Source: JBCCIM01 sp965263205
Lineage (GTDB): Bacteria; Bacteroidota; Rhodothermia; Rhodothermales; JAHQVL01
Assembly: GCA_965263205.1 (NCBI GenBank)
Contig: CBDHHF010000025.1
Coordinates: forward strand, 186,001-250,000
Direction of reading: 5' to 3'
Length of the DNA stretch: 64,000 nt
A model generated the notes under the pieces. That model saw only the letters and a list, made by a program, of their open reading frames with translations, was not told the DNA's origin and did no database searches. Each line of letters opens with the position of its first letter. The stretch's first letter is position 1. A program made the position numbers and the translations under genes. Shown here piece by piece: positions 36,995 through 45,034 of this stretch.

Positions 36995-37903
36995 TCAGGG
37001 CCGTAAAGCACTGTGGACGGCACTTGTAATAGACGCACCCAGTTGAGCAGATATGTCGTGATCCGTTATGCCTTCGATTAGAATGACAAGCACGTATGGC
37101 GCGCCGCTGGCCGGATAAACGATTCCGGCATCGTGGTGGATGGCGGTAATCCAACCTGTCTTGTGGGCAACGCGCGTGCCTTCGGGTAGGCCGGCGGGAA
37201 TCATTTCATCGAACGCCTGATCCTTCAGGACCTCAATCATTTGTTTGTCAGCGTCTGGGGAAACCGCTTTGTTATCACGCAACGCTTTAAGCAATACGGC
37301 CAGGTCAGCAGCTGTGGTTGTGTTGCTCATGCCCAGATCAAATGCCTTGAGGTCTTCAACACCACGTAACACCTTCATGTGCTGGATTCCCAACGCTTCG
37401 GCAGTAGCCTGCACCGTATCTGCCGAAACAAAATCGATCAACAAGTTGGTGGCAAGATTCGACGACACTGTAATCATTTGATACACGAGGTCCCGCAGCG
37501 TCATTTTTTGACCAAGCCTGGTATAGATGGCGTCGTCCGAATCATCCTCAATGCTGTATAGACTGCTGTCAACAATCGAATGAAACGAGTTTACAACATC
37601 CAGCTCATCATCCAGCGAAAAACGACCTGCTGCTGCCTGACGATATACCTCGATCATCACAGGAATTTTCATCGTGCTCGCAGCGTGGAAAGAGCGGTCT
37701 TCGTTTACGTAGTAAGAATGACCGTTTGCGGCGTCGTCGAGTGCAATTGCAACCGTTGCTTCCGGATGCGCCGCCAGTATGGAATCGATCGCTGCGCCAA
37801 GGTTGGTCATAAGGTCGCTGTTTTTTTCTGCCCCTTTTTCTTCAGCTTTAGGTGTACACCCTGCAATGAACAAAAAGGCAATCAGTAAGAAAGAAGTACG
37901 CAT
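36995..37903 (-). CDS. Class A beta-lactamase-like serine hydrolase, lipoprotein
   Basis: 302 residues from ATG at 37901-37903; the frame is open to 37963 but only this start gives the lipoprotein signal ('FLLIAFLFIAGC', lipobox Cys16). All three serine penicillin-recognising motifs are present: Ser76-x-x-Lys79 ('STMK'), Ser147-Ser-Asn149, and Lys248-Thr-Gly250. The omega-loop region ('RGVEDLKAF' ahead of 'NTTTAADLA') lacks the canonical E-x-x-L-N, so the general-base Glu166 is uncertain (Glu183 is the nearest candidate). It could be a beta-lactamase or a housekeeping hydrolase of that fold acting on peptidoglycan. It is anchored in the periplasm or outer membrane. Confidence 0.85.
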   Translation of the reverse strand: MRTSFLLIAFLFIAGCTPKAEEKGAEKNSDLMTNLGAAIDSILAAHPEATVAIALDDAANGHSYYVNEDRSFHAASTMKIPVMIEVYRQAAAGRFSLDDELDVVNSFHSIVDSSLYSIEDDSDDAIYTRLGQKMTLRDLVYQMITVSSNLATNLLIDFVSADTVQATAEALGIQHMKVLRGVEDLKAFDLGMSNTTTAADLAVLLKALRDNKAVSPDADKQMIEVLKDQAFDEMIPAGLPEGTRVAHKTGWITAIHHDAGIVYPASGAPYVLVILIEGITDHDISAQLGASITSAVHSALRP

Positions 37904-37987
37904 GATTTGCTGGAGGTCGGTAAGCACGCATTTGTTAATCCATGGAATATAACCTACCTTCAATTAATGTTCTTTCCTATATGCACA

Positions 37988-38205
37988 CTGGTTCGATGCC
38001 CGCAGGACTGCGGGAACGATTAAAAGGGAATCCGATGCAGACAGGTCGCTAGCCTGTACTGCCAATCCGGAGCTGTACCCGCAACTGTACGCTGCTTAAC
38101 GAAACAACCGACAATGAGCGTTTGGTCACTGCTTGCCCCAATAGGCACGTGGGAAGGCCAAAGAGGAGTCACTTGTTTTTCGCAGTAAGCCAGGAGACCT
38201 GCCGC
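37988..38205 (+). promoter_or_regulatory. Cobalamin (AdoCbl-type) riboswitch
   Basis: The conserved blocks occur in order: GGTTCGATGCCCGCAGGACTGCGGG (P3 side, 37990-38014), AAAGGGAATCCGATGCAG (38043-region junction), GCCAATCCGGAGCTGTACCCGC, a variable arm, GGGAAGGCC, and the B12 box GCCAGGAGACCTGCC at 38189-38203. It lies in the 5' leader of the BtuB-like gene and is followed by a terminator hairpin directly before that start codon. It should switch expression off when cobalamin is plentiful. Short frames inside this region are not genes. Confidence 0.95.
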
Positions 38206-38312
38206 TGTGTATACCGTCAACCTCCGGGATTTGAGGTTCGGGTAAAAAAGCAGGGCATAGCCAGCACCCACCTCTCTTGCAGCAGGCGGTCGCGTGTGTA
38301 CCCGCTGTTGTT

Positions 38313-38346
38313 ACCTGAGCCATCATATTGGGGTTCAGGTTTTTTT
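38313..38346 (+). terminator. Riboswitch expression-platform terminator
   Basis: ACCTGA..CC (38313-38321) pairs with GG..TCAGGT (38331-38340), followed by T6 that runs straight into the ATG at 38347. Its position after the B12 box and before the coding start suggests transcriptional attenuation by the riboswitch. Confidence 0.7.
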
Positions 38347-40293
38347 ATGCGCTATACATTTGCACTGCTTTCCTGCTTACTGGCTTTCACAACGGCTGCT
38401 GCCCAACAGCAGCGTGCTGATACTGTGTATACACCTTCGGTGTACGCACTGCCCGCCATTGAGGTAACCGCGCTCAGGCTTCCCCAGGCATCGCTCACCG
38501 CCCCTGTTCAGCTCTCTATTGTTAACGCAGAAGCGATACAGGCGTCCAACAGTCAGACCCTCGCCCAACTGCTTGATCGTGCCGGCAGCCCCTTTATTCG
38601 CAGTTATGGGAATGGCCTGGCATCACTGTCTTTTCGTGGTACGGGTTCTTCGCAATCGCTGATTTTATTAGACGGCGTGCCCTTAACCGATCCCCAACTC
38701 GGTCAGATCGATCTCTCCTTGATCCCAACGCAAATCATTGACCATCTACACATTCAACATGGGCAGGGGGCTTCGCTGTATGGATCACAGAGTATCGGGA
38801 GCGTCATCAATCTTGCTACAAAAAAAACAAGCCGGCCTTTCGTTTTAGAAACCACGGCCGGCGCCGGCCCCTTTGGTGAACGGCAAGGATCCGCCAGCAT
38901 CGGGGTATCAAACGGCACATGGCAAAGCCTTGCTTCGGTTGCCCATAGCACTGAACAGGGCGATTTCCCTTTCTTGAATCCATCGCTGTTTCCACCGGCC
39001 AACAGCCGGCGCGAAGGCTCTGATCGATTGACAACGTCTGTATTTGCCAGTGCATCCCGATCCACCGCCCGTACGGTTTCCTCAATAACGGGATGGTACA
39101 ACCGTGCGGTGCGGGGATTGCCTGGCACCTCAACCACAACGCCAAAGGACGAGAGGCAGTGGGATCGTGGCAACCGGTTTATAGCGCGACACACGTTAAT
39201 GCTATCCTCGGGGTTAATCGCCTTTACTGGTGCTTCTCAATCGGGAGCATTGCGCTATCGCAACCCGCAACTCGACCTCGATAACACGGGGCATACCTGG
39301 GCGCACTCGTTCGACACCGAGCTTACCCTAAACAGACCATTGGGCAGGATTCAAACGGGTCTGTCAGGAAGCCTGTACAGGGCAAGACACCCAAACCTGT
39401 CGGACAATGCACGCGAATCGCGGCTGGCTGCATTTGCCAGTACGACGCATGGCATCTCTCGTTTTTCCTTTTTCCCAGCGCTGCGATTTGATGCGTTTAT
39501 GCCATCAACCAGCCGGCACCTTACCGCACTTAGCCCCTCGCTTGGAGTGAATGTGCAGCCCGTTGCTAACACCCCCCTGCATGTCAAAGCAAATGTAGGC
39601 CGCGGTTTTCGCGCACCAACGTTCAATGACAGATTCTGGCAACCTGGGGGTAACCCCAATCTGCAACCAGAACACAACTGGCAATACGAGCTGGGTTTTG
39701 TATACGCACAAACGTTCGAACGTATCGCCTGGCAGTTCGAGGCATCCGGTTTTTATAACCGCATTAAAAACCAGATCACATGGCTCCCGTCAGTCCAAAA
39801 TGGCAGCATCTGGCAGCCAGAAAATATCGGCACAACCAAAATTCTCGGGACCGATCTCACCATGCGAGGAATTTGGCGCCTTACCAAGCAGTGGGGATTC
39901 GACGTACAGGCGTCGTATACACTTGCGGATGCCCGCGATATTTCTGATCCAGGTGCTACAGCCTTCGACCACCCCTTGCGCTATACGCCGCGTCATGTAG
40001 CAAAAACGCGTGCGGGTATCGTACACCAACAAGGCTCCTTGCAAATCCAGTTGGATGCCGCGCTTCGCCATGTGAGCCGGCGCTATATCACAACTGACGG
40101 CAGCCAATTCCTGGCGCCCTATACGACAATGGATGTGCACCTGCGCATTGCTCAAACCTTCAGAAAAACCCGCATCACGGCCGGCGCCTTCCTCGAAAAC
40201 ACAACGGACCAACGCTTCGAGATCATTAAGGGGTATCCTGTACCTCCTCGAACACTGCGGTTTCAATTGTCTTTTCGCTTCGGTGCTGAGTGA
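38347..40293 (+). CDS. btuB: BtuB-like TonB-dependent vitamin B12 receptor
   Basis: 648 residues from ATG at 38347 (the frame extends upstream through the riboswitch, but that part is leader). Signal peptide 'FALLSCLLAFTTAAAQ', then a plug domain ('AQLLDRAGSPFIRSYGNGLASLSFRG', 'ILLDGVPLTDPQLGQIDLSLIP', 'GQGASLYGSQSIGSVIN') and a ~22-strand barrel ending in '..LRFQLSFRFG' with a terminal aromatic pattern. Such receptors pull substrate across the outer membrane with TonB energy. The cobalamin riboswitch immediately upstream makes corrinoid the likely substrate. Closely followed by a beta-propeller protein that probably shares the transcript. Confidence 0.92.
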   Translation: MRYTFALLSCLLAFTTAAAQQQRADTVYTPSVYALPAIEVTALRLPQASLTAPVQLSIVNAEAIQASNSQTLAQLLDRAGSPFIRSYGNGLASLSFRGTGSSQSLILLDGVPLTDPQLGQIDLSLIPTQIIDHLHIQHGQGASLYGSQSIGSVINLATKKTSRPFVLETTAGAGPFGERQGSASIGVSNGTWQSLASVAHSTEQGDFPFLNPSLFPPANSRREGSDRLTTSVFASASRSTARTVSSITGWYNRAVRGLPGTSTTTPKDERQWDRGNRFIARHTLMLSSGLIAFTGASQSGALRYRNPQLDLDNTGHTWAHSFDTELTLNRPLGRIQTGLSGSLYRARHPNLSDNARESRLAAFASTTHGISRFSFFPALRFDAFMPSTSRHLTALSPSLGVNVQPVANTPLHVKANVGRGFRAPTFNDRFWQPGGNPNLQPEHNWQYELGFVYAQTFERIAWQFEASGFYNRIKNQITWLPSVQNGSIWQPENIGTTKILGTDLTMRGIWRLTKQWGFDVQASYTLADARDISDPGATAFDHPLRYTPRHVAKTRAGIVHQQGSLQIQLDAALRHVSRRYITTDGSQFLAPYTTMDVHLRIAQTFRKTRITAGAFLENTTDQRFEIIKGYPVPPRTLRFQLSFRFGAE

Positions 40294-40351
40294 TCGCACC
40301 ACACATAGCATTAAGCACAAAACATCACCTCCCTACAATCAACCACAATCA

Positions 40352-41731
40352 ATGACCACTATGCCCTTTGATACATCCTCATTCCCCCGTTGCAACTGGA
40401 TCTGCTTAGTACTGGCATTGCTCTTCTTTCCCATGAGCGCTTTTGGCCAGCTCACCACCTCAGCCGTCTACGTTGGCAACCAGGGCAACTTCTCGGATGC
40501 CAATGGCACGGTTTCGATTTATACGCCGGCCACGGCAGAATCAGTACCGGACGGTTTGCCTAACCTGAACACGTTGGTGCAGAACATCACGTTGCATGAG
40601 AATACCGGTTTTGTGATGGCGAACACCTCTGATCGTATCGACATCTTCGACCTTGCATCGAACATGCGTACAGGACAGATTCTCGATATCCCAAGCCCAC
40701 GCTACATGACCGTAGTTGCCGACGACAAAGCATACGTTTCCAACCTGTTCAGTAGCACTGTCACCATCATTGATCTGGCAACACAGGCGGTAGCTGGTTC
40801 GATTTCAGCCGGCACGAATCCTGAAGACATTGCTGCAGCTGCCGGCTATGCCTTTGTCGCAAACAATGGTTTCGGCTTCGACAGCACCTTGACCCGTATC
40901 GACATTGCCACTGACACGGTAGTTGATACGCTGAGCCTTGGATGCGACGGCCCCCGGTCGCTTGAGGTCGACAACGAAGATGAACTCTGGGTGTTTTGTA
41001 ACGGCAAAACCGTGTTCAACAGCGACTTCACGGAAATCATCGAACAAACCAATGGCCAGGTGCTCGTTGTTGACCCTGCAACGACAGAAATTAAGGAACG
41101 CATTAATGTGGACACGCAGATCGGTGCATCCTCTTCAGGTCAGGACACCTATTTCGATGCGACCAACAACACCATCTACCTGGTTCGGGGCAGCGAACTG
41201 CTCGTGTTCGATACCGCATCCAATACGCAGGGGACCAGTGTGACTGTCCCTGGTGATGAAAGCGTCGGCGGGGTTGCGTTTGATGCTGCAAGTAACCAAC
41301 TCTATCTGGGACGTATTACCAGTTTTACCGAGGTAGGCTTTGTATCAGTTCATTCAACCGATGGTGCAGAAGTGAGCCGTTTTGATGCCGGCATCGCTCC
41401 CACAAGTATCGTACTGCTGCAAACGGGTACGTCGGTTGCTGTAGAAGAGCCTTCCCAAGAAGTGCCGGGCCTCTTCACGCTCAATCAGAACTATCCCAAT
41501 CCATTCAATCCATCAACGACCATTACTTTCGATCTGACGCGCACATCCGATGTTACGCTTAAGGTCTACAATGCACTCGGCATCGAGGTAGCTACGCTGG
41601 CAGAACGGACGTTTGAACCAGGCAACCATGCCATTGGATGGAATGCCGAGAACCTGCCGAGCGGTCGCTACTTCTACACCTTGTCAGCCGGCAATGGCAT
41701 GGCTACGCGACAAATGACACTGATTAAGTAG
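40352..41731 (+). CDS. YncE-like beta-propeller with sorting domain; BtuG-like candidate
   Basis: 459 residues from ATG at 40352; an in-frame ATG at 40361 is equally possible. Signal peptide ('LVLALLFFPMSAFGQ'), then a YncE/DUF5074-type propeller (residues ~30-370) with repeats like 'VYVGNQGNFSDANGTVSIY', 'DKAYVSNLFSSTVTIIDLATQAV', 'GYAFVANNGFGFDSTLTRID'. The end is a T9SS-type sorting domain ('LNQNYPNPFNPSTTI', 'SGRYFYTL'). It starts 58 bp after btuB behind the cobalamin riboswitch. In gut Bacteroides, BtuG is a surface propeller of this fold that captures B12 and sits on BtuB; here the surface anchor would be the sorting domain instead of a lipid. B12 binding is inferred from context and fold. 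Confidence 0.85.
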   Translation: MTTMPFDTSSFPRCNWICLVLALLFFPMSAFGQLTTSAVYVGNQGNFSDANGTVSIYTPATAESVPDGLPNLNTLVQNITLHENTGFVMANTSDRIDIFDLASNMRTGQILDIPSPRYMTVVADDKAYVSNLFSSTVTIIDLATQAVAGSISAGTNPEDIAAAAGYAFVANNGFGFDSTLTRIDIATDTVVDTLSLGCDGPRSLEVDNEDELWVFCNGKTVFNSDFTEIIEQTNGQVLVVDPATTEIKERINVDTQIGASSSGQDTYFDATNNTIYLVRGSELLVFDTASNTQGTSVTVPGDESVGGVAFDAASNQLYLGRITSFTEVGFVSVHSTDGAEVSRFDAGIAPTSIVLLQTGTSVAVEEPSQEVPGLFTLNQNYPNPFNPSTTITFDLTRTSDVTLKVYNALGIEVATLAERTFEPGNHAIGWNAENLPSGRYFYTLSAGNGMATRQMTLIK

Positions 41732-41780
41732 CAGGCTCTATAAAAGTAAACCAACCACATTTCCAGACGTACCGCAACAG

Positions 41781-41999
41781 ATGATTGTAATCGACAAATG
41801 TCATTGTTTCAACCAGACTTTTGCTGCACTAAAACATGCTGCTGAAGTTACTGAGAGTTCAACCATCGATGAACTTCAGCGGCATGTTACGTTTGGACAG
41901 AACTGCAAGCTGTGCCACCCCTACGTTGCTCGGATGTTGGAAACAGGGGAAACGGTATTCAATGAAATCATCACAGCGTCACCCACTCCCTCCCGCTAA
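41781..41999 (+). CDS. Bfd-like [2Fe-2S] protein
   Basis: 72 residues with Cys7-x-Cys9 near the N-terminus and Cys42-x-x-Cys45 ('NCKLCHPYVARML'), the four-cysteine spacing of BFD-like [2Fe-2S] domains, here as a stand-alone protein. Bacterioferritin-associated ferredoxin (Bfd) delivers electrons for iron release from bacterioferritin; BFD-like domains also occur in nitrite reductases. No bacterioferritin gene is in the window. It follows the propeller gene by 49 bp and may be read with it. The helix-turn 'IDELQRHVTFG' fits the family. Confidence 0.8.
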   Translation: MIVIDKCHCFNQTFAALKHAAEVTESSTIDELQRHVTFGQNCKLCHPYVARMLETGETVFNEIITASPTPSR

Positions 42000-42095
42000 C
42001 AGTTCAAACTTCAGCAAGAATCGGGTCGCCGAGAACCCTGAATTGTTGTATCCTTGGTAAGCAACTGAATTTATTCCCTCAAGCGCTACACCATC

Positions 42096-42947
42096 ATGGA
42101 TACCGATTACGGCAGAATTGAACGCGCCATCCAGTACCTGGAGGCTAATTACAAAGCACAGCCGAATCTCGCGACCATCGCAGATCACATCCACCTCAGT
42201 CCATTTCATTTTGAGCGCTTGTTCAAACGCTGGGCCGGCGTAACACCCAAGCAGTTTGTGCATTTCCTCACGCTGCACCACGCAAAAGACATGCTCGATC
42301 AAGCACATACTGTGCTGGACACAGCGTACGAATCAGGACTTTCCAGCGGAAGCCGACTGCACGACCTCTTTGTCAAAATAGAAGGGATGACGCCAGGTGA
42401 ATACAAAGCCGGCGGTGCAAATTTGACAATACGTTATGGATTTCGAGAAACCGTGTTTGGCTGCTGCTTCATGGCAATGACTGAACGAGGGATTTGCAGC
42501 ATGAGCTTTAATCCGGTTGCGGATCGTACCCGCGTGATACACGAATTGCAAAACCAGTGGCCCAATGCAACCTTTGTGGAAGACGAAACTGCCATTGCGC
42601 CACTTGTTGATCAGTTATTTGGAGACGCTACGCCTGCGACTCCGTTTCAGCTTCATGTTAAAGGCACAAACTTCCAAATCCAGGTCTGGCAGGCGTTGTT
42701 AAAAATTCCACCAGGACAAGTTGTGGCATACGAAGATCTGGCACGATCTATCAACAAACCAAGTGCTACGCGTGCGGTAAGTTCAGCAGTAGCCAGAAAC
42801 CCGGTTGGGTTCCTGATTCCGTGCCACAGGGTGATTAGAAAGAGTGGCCACTTTGGGCAGTATCACTGGGGTACAGCGCGCAAGAAAGCCATGATCGGCT
42901 GGGAGGCTTCACGCGCACTTGTTCAACAATTGGAGCGCGCTGCATGA
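42096..42947 (+). CDS. AraC-type regulator fused to methylated-DNA-cysteine methyltransferase (Ada-like)
   Basis: 283 residues. Residues ~5-105 are an AraC helix-turn-helix domain ('LATIADHIHLSPFHFERLFKRWAG'); residues ~190-280 are the O6-methylguanine transferase, with acceptor Cys243 in 'IPCHRVIRKSG'. This is the Ada layout without the N-terminal zinc/phosphotriester domain (Cys38 in E. coli), so it repairs O6-alkylguanine but cannot use that route to become activated. Proteins of this shape exist in many Bacteroidota and may still regulate alkylation-response genes. It lies 96 bp after the Bfd-like gene, same strand. Confidence 0.92.
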   Translation: MDTDYGRIERAIQYLEANYKAQPNLATIADHIHLSPFHFERLFKRWAGVTPKQFVHFLTLHHAKDMLDQAHTVLDTAYESGLSSGSRLHDLFVKIEGMTPGEYKAGGANLTIRYGFRETVFGCCFMAMTERGICSMSFNPVADRTRVIHELQNQWPNATFVEDETAIAPLVDQLFGDATPATPFQLHVKGTNFQIQVWQALLKIPPGQVVAYEDLARSINKPSATRAVSSAVARNPVGFLIPCHRVIRKSGHFGQYHWGTARKKAMIGWEASRALVQQLERAA

Positions 42948-42973
42948 ATGGACAGCGGTGCTCTGCCTACTCG

Positions 42974-44089
42974 TTAGAACGCCTCGCCGAGTGTGAAGTA
43001 AAAGGCACCGCCATCGCGACCAACACCATAATCAACGCGGAAATTTAGTCCTTCTTCGTTGATTAAGAGCCGAACGCCTGTTCCGCCGGCAAATACCAGC
43101 TTCTCACTTCCTAGCGCACTGTATCGGCGCTGCAAATCACCCACACTTCCGAACACGACAAACCCGATGGGGCCCATCACAATGAGACGGTATTCGGCCT
43201 GAAGTACAGCCAACACGTTGTCGCGATAACGGCTTTCTGGATAGCCGCGCATCAACGAGCGACCGCCAACCTGCGGCAACAACTGAAACGGCGCGTTGCC
43301 TTCAACAGCTCGGGTATATCCACGCAGCGCAATGACGTGTCGCCATCCGATGGGAATGAACCTGCGCACATCCAACGTGGCGCGACTAAACCGAAAATCT
43401 CCGCCTAGAGCATCGCCAAAAAACATCCAGGAACCTCGCACATAGAGCCCGTTGGTTGTATAGAAGAAATTGTCTCGGGTATCCCAACGTAAAAACAAGC
43501 CGGCACCCGTAGCATTCCCCGGTTCACTCCCTGCTAAATCGCGTGTTACCAACACCCCCGTTGAGTCTGTATCTGTAATTTTCTCGAACCTGTACCAGGT
43601 CTGTAAACCCAGATTCAGATTGGGTCGAATCCGTTGTTCACCGCTCAGCAATAAACTCGTTGTGCGCGCCGTATACGCTTCGCTTGCAGAACGCGGCGTA
43701 TCATTACCAATGCCATAAAACACATCCGGAAAATTCAGATACAGGGCACTCGCAAAAAACCGGCGCCGGCCTTCGTCAAAAAACAGATCGGGTACAAAAC
43801 TCAGGACAAGTTGCTTGCGCGCCGTGTAGACAAATGAGGCTGCAATACTCGACGGCCGTACACCAAGCTTGCGTTTGGGAAAATACCGCACCGAGCCACC
43901 GCCGCCAAGTTTGGTGCGCGGCGAATAAAAAAGACTCGGCAAAACTACCCAACTCGACTTAACATACAGGGCTGAATCAGCTACAGTACTTCCACTTTGC
44001 GCATGCCCTACCTTTGGCGAAAAGCTGCAACAAATAGCCAGTACAAAACCAATGTGTGAAATGCGAAGCCAGGATCTGAACGAAATCAT
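42974..44089 (-). CDS. Omp85/D15-like outer membrane beta-barrel protein
   Basis: 371 residues. Signal peptide ('FVLAICCSFSPKVGHAQ'), then a barrel-only protein of the bacterial surface antigen (D15/BamA-TamA C-terminal) type, with the diagnostic Arg-Gly motif in 'GGRSLMRGYPESRYRDN' (the lid-lock R-G-[FY] loop) and a C-terminal strand ending in Phe. No POTRA domains precede it. Its role is open: such short barrels may act as lipid or protein insertion helpers or as surface hydrolase anchors. It converges with the Ada-like gene. Confidence 0.85.
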   Translation of the reverse strand: MISFRSWLRISHIGFVLAICCSFSPKVGHAQSGSTVADSALYVKSSWVVLPSLFYSPRTKLGGGGSVRYFPKRKLGVRPSSIAASFVYTARKQLVLSFVPDLFFDEGRRRFFASALYLNFPDVFYGIGNDTPRSASEAYTARTTSLLLSGEQRIRPNLNLGLQTWYRFEKITDTDSTGVLVTRDLAGSEPGNATGAGLFLRWDTRDNFFYTTNGLYVRGSWMFFGDALGGDFRFSRATLDVRRFIPIGWRHVIALRGYTRAVEGNAPFQLLPQVGGRSLMRGYPESRYRDNVLAVLQAEYRLIVMGPIGFVVFGSVGDLQRRYSALGSEKLVFAGGTGVRLLINEEGLNFRVDYGVGRDGGAFYFTLGEAF

Positions 44090-44102
44090 CCAATAATTTG
44101 GT

Positions 44103-44130
44103 GTTACAGGTTGCAGGTAAAAGGTTCTTC
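44103..44130. repeat. Heptamer repeat array (GTTGMAR family), degenerate
   Basis: Four tandem heptamers on the plus strand: GTTACAG, GTTGCAG, GTAAAAG, GTTCTTC. The last two are decayed. It lies 14 bp upstream of the beta-barrel gene's ATG, so it would sit at that gene's promoter or leader. Confidence 0.7.
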
Positions 44131-44255
44131 TGTCTTATAGCATTAACCTTCCCTAAGACCAACCCTCAAAATTTATTTATCTACACACTCCACCAGCGTA
44201 CGCCCTCGTATTTACATTAGATTCCTCTTATCTGCCATAATCTGCCAGGTAGCCA

Positions 44256-44302
44256 GGAAAAACAAAAACCGATGCGCCAAAATGAGCCGGCACATCGGTT
44301 TA
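44256..44302 (-). terminator. Terminator of the NTF2-like gene
   Basis: On the minus strand AAACCGATG-t-GCC pairs with GGC-g-CATCGGTTT (plus arms 44267-44275 and 44294-44302) around a 10-nt loop, and is followed by T5-G-T5. It lies just past the stop at 44338. Confidence 0.85.
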
Positions 44303-44337
44303 TCACTTTTCCCTGCATACAGCCCCATAAATCAGAC

Positions 44338-44751
44338 CTATTTGGCCTGCATACGAAGCACGATGCTCATAATCTGCCACTGGCCATCGATCTTCATCAA
44401 CGAAATGAAGTTATCGAACCTATATGCATCATTTGACATGGTTGCTTTCGCACTTGCCATATCTCCATCAACCGTAACCTGGTCGATTGCAAGCGTACGG
44501 GGTGTACCGCCAATTTTCTTTTGCTCAAGCATGCCGAGATACGTAGCAGTTTCGAGACGCACGAGCCCGTCCTGTCCTACAAAGAACTGTTGAGCTTCCT
44601 TATGCAATACTGCCCCAACCAAAGTTGCATCCTGGTTGTCAGCTGCTGTTGAGAACTGCTTGATAGCAGCGCGCACTTCGGCATCGTCCGATGGAGGCGT
44701 GGTCAGCGTTGCTGCTAGAAAAAACAGATTAATCAGAAGAAACGTTGTCAT
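44338..44751 (-). CDS. NTF2-like (SnoaL/DUF4440-type) protein, secreted
   Basis: 137 residues from ATG at 44749-44751; the frame extends to 44868 but only this start places a signal sequence ('TTFLLINLFFLAATLTT') at the N-terminus. The rest fits an NTF2-like fold: helix 'AEVRAAIKQFSTAADNQDA', then strands with 'ASAKATMSNDAYRFDNFISLMKIDGQWQIMSIVL', typical of the lumazine-binding/DUF4440 group. No catalytic residues stand out, so it may bind a small ligand or a partner in the periplasm. Neighbours are unrelated. Confidence 0.82.
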   Translation of the reverse strand: MTTFLLINLFFLAATLTTPPSDDAEVRAAIKQFSTAADNQDATLVGAVLHKEAQQFFVGQDGLVRLETATYLGMLEQKKIGGTPRTLAIDQVTVDGDMASAKATMSNDAYRFDNFISLMKIDGQWQIMSIVLRMQAK

Positions 44752-45034
44752 TGTTTTGTCTGGTTTGATTGGCCGGTACGTGCTTCTGGCAACCATATCT
44801 TTTGCACGCACCAACTGTAATGGTAAATAGCATCGCCTGCCTGCTCGGCTGCGGGTCACCGTGCACAAACCGGCAAGTGTGTATACACAAGCATTTTAGT
44901 TGCCTATGCAACTATTACAAGAGCAATTTACTTATTGTTTCAGTTCTTCTGGCTGTGGAATTGAAAAAAAACTATATTCTTCCATCCTGATTCCGAGTTC
45001 ATTCCCTCCCACCTAATCAAACAATGTGAGTCAC

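Noticed and set aside
38020..38346. Short frames on both strands inside the cobalamin riboswitch, and the upstream extension of the BtuB frame
   Set aside because: They overlap conserved riboswitch structure; the receptor's signal peptide begins at 38347.
44761..44783. A second sigma-54 promoter (TGGCCGGTACGTGCT)
   Set aside because: The GG-to-GC spacing is one base short, which sigma-54 does not tolerate.
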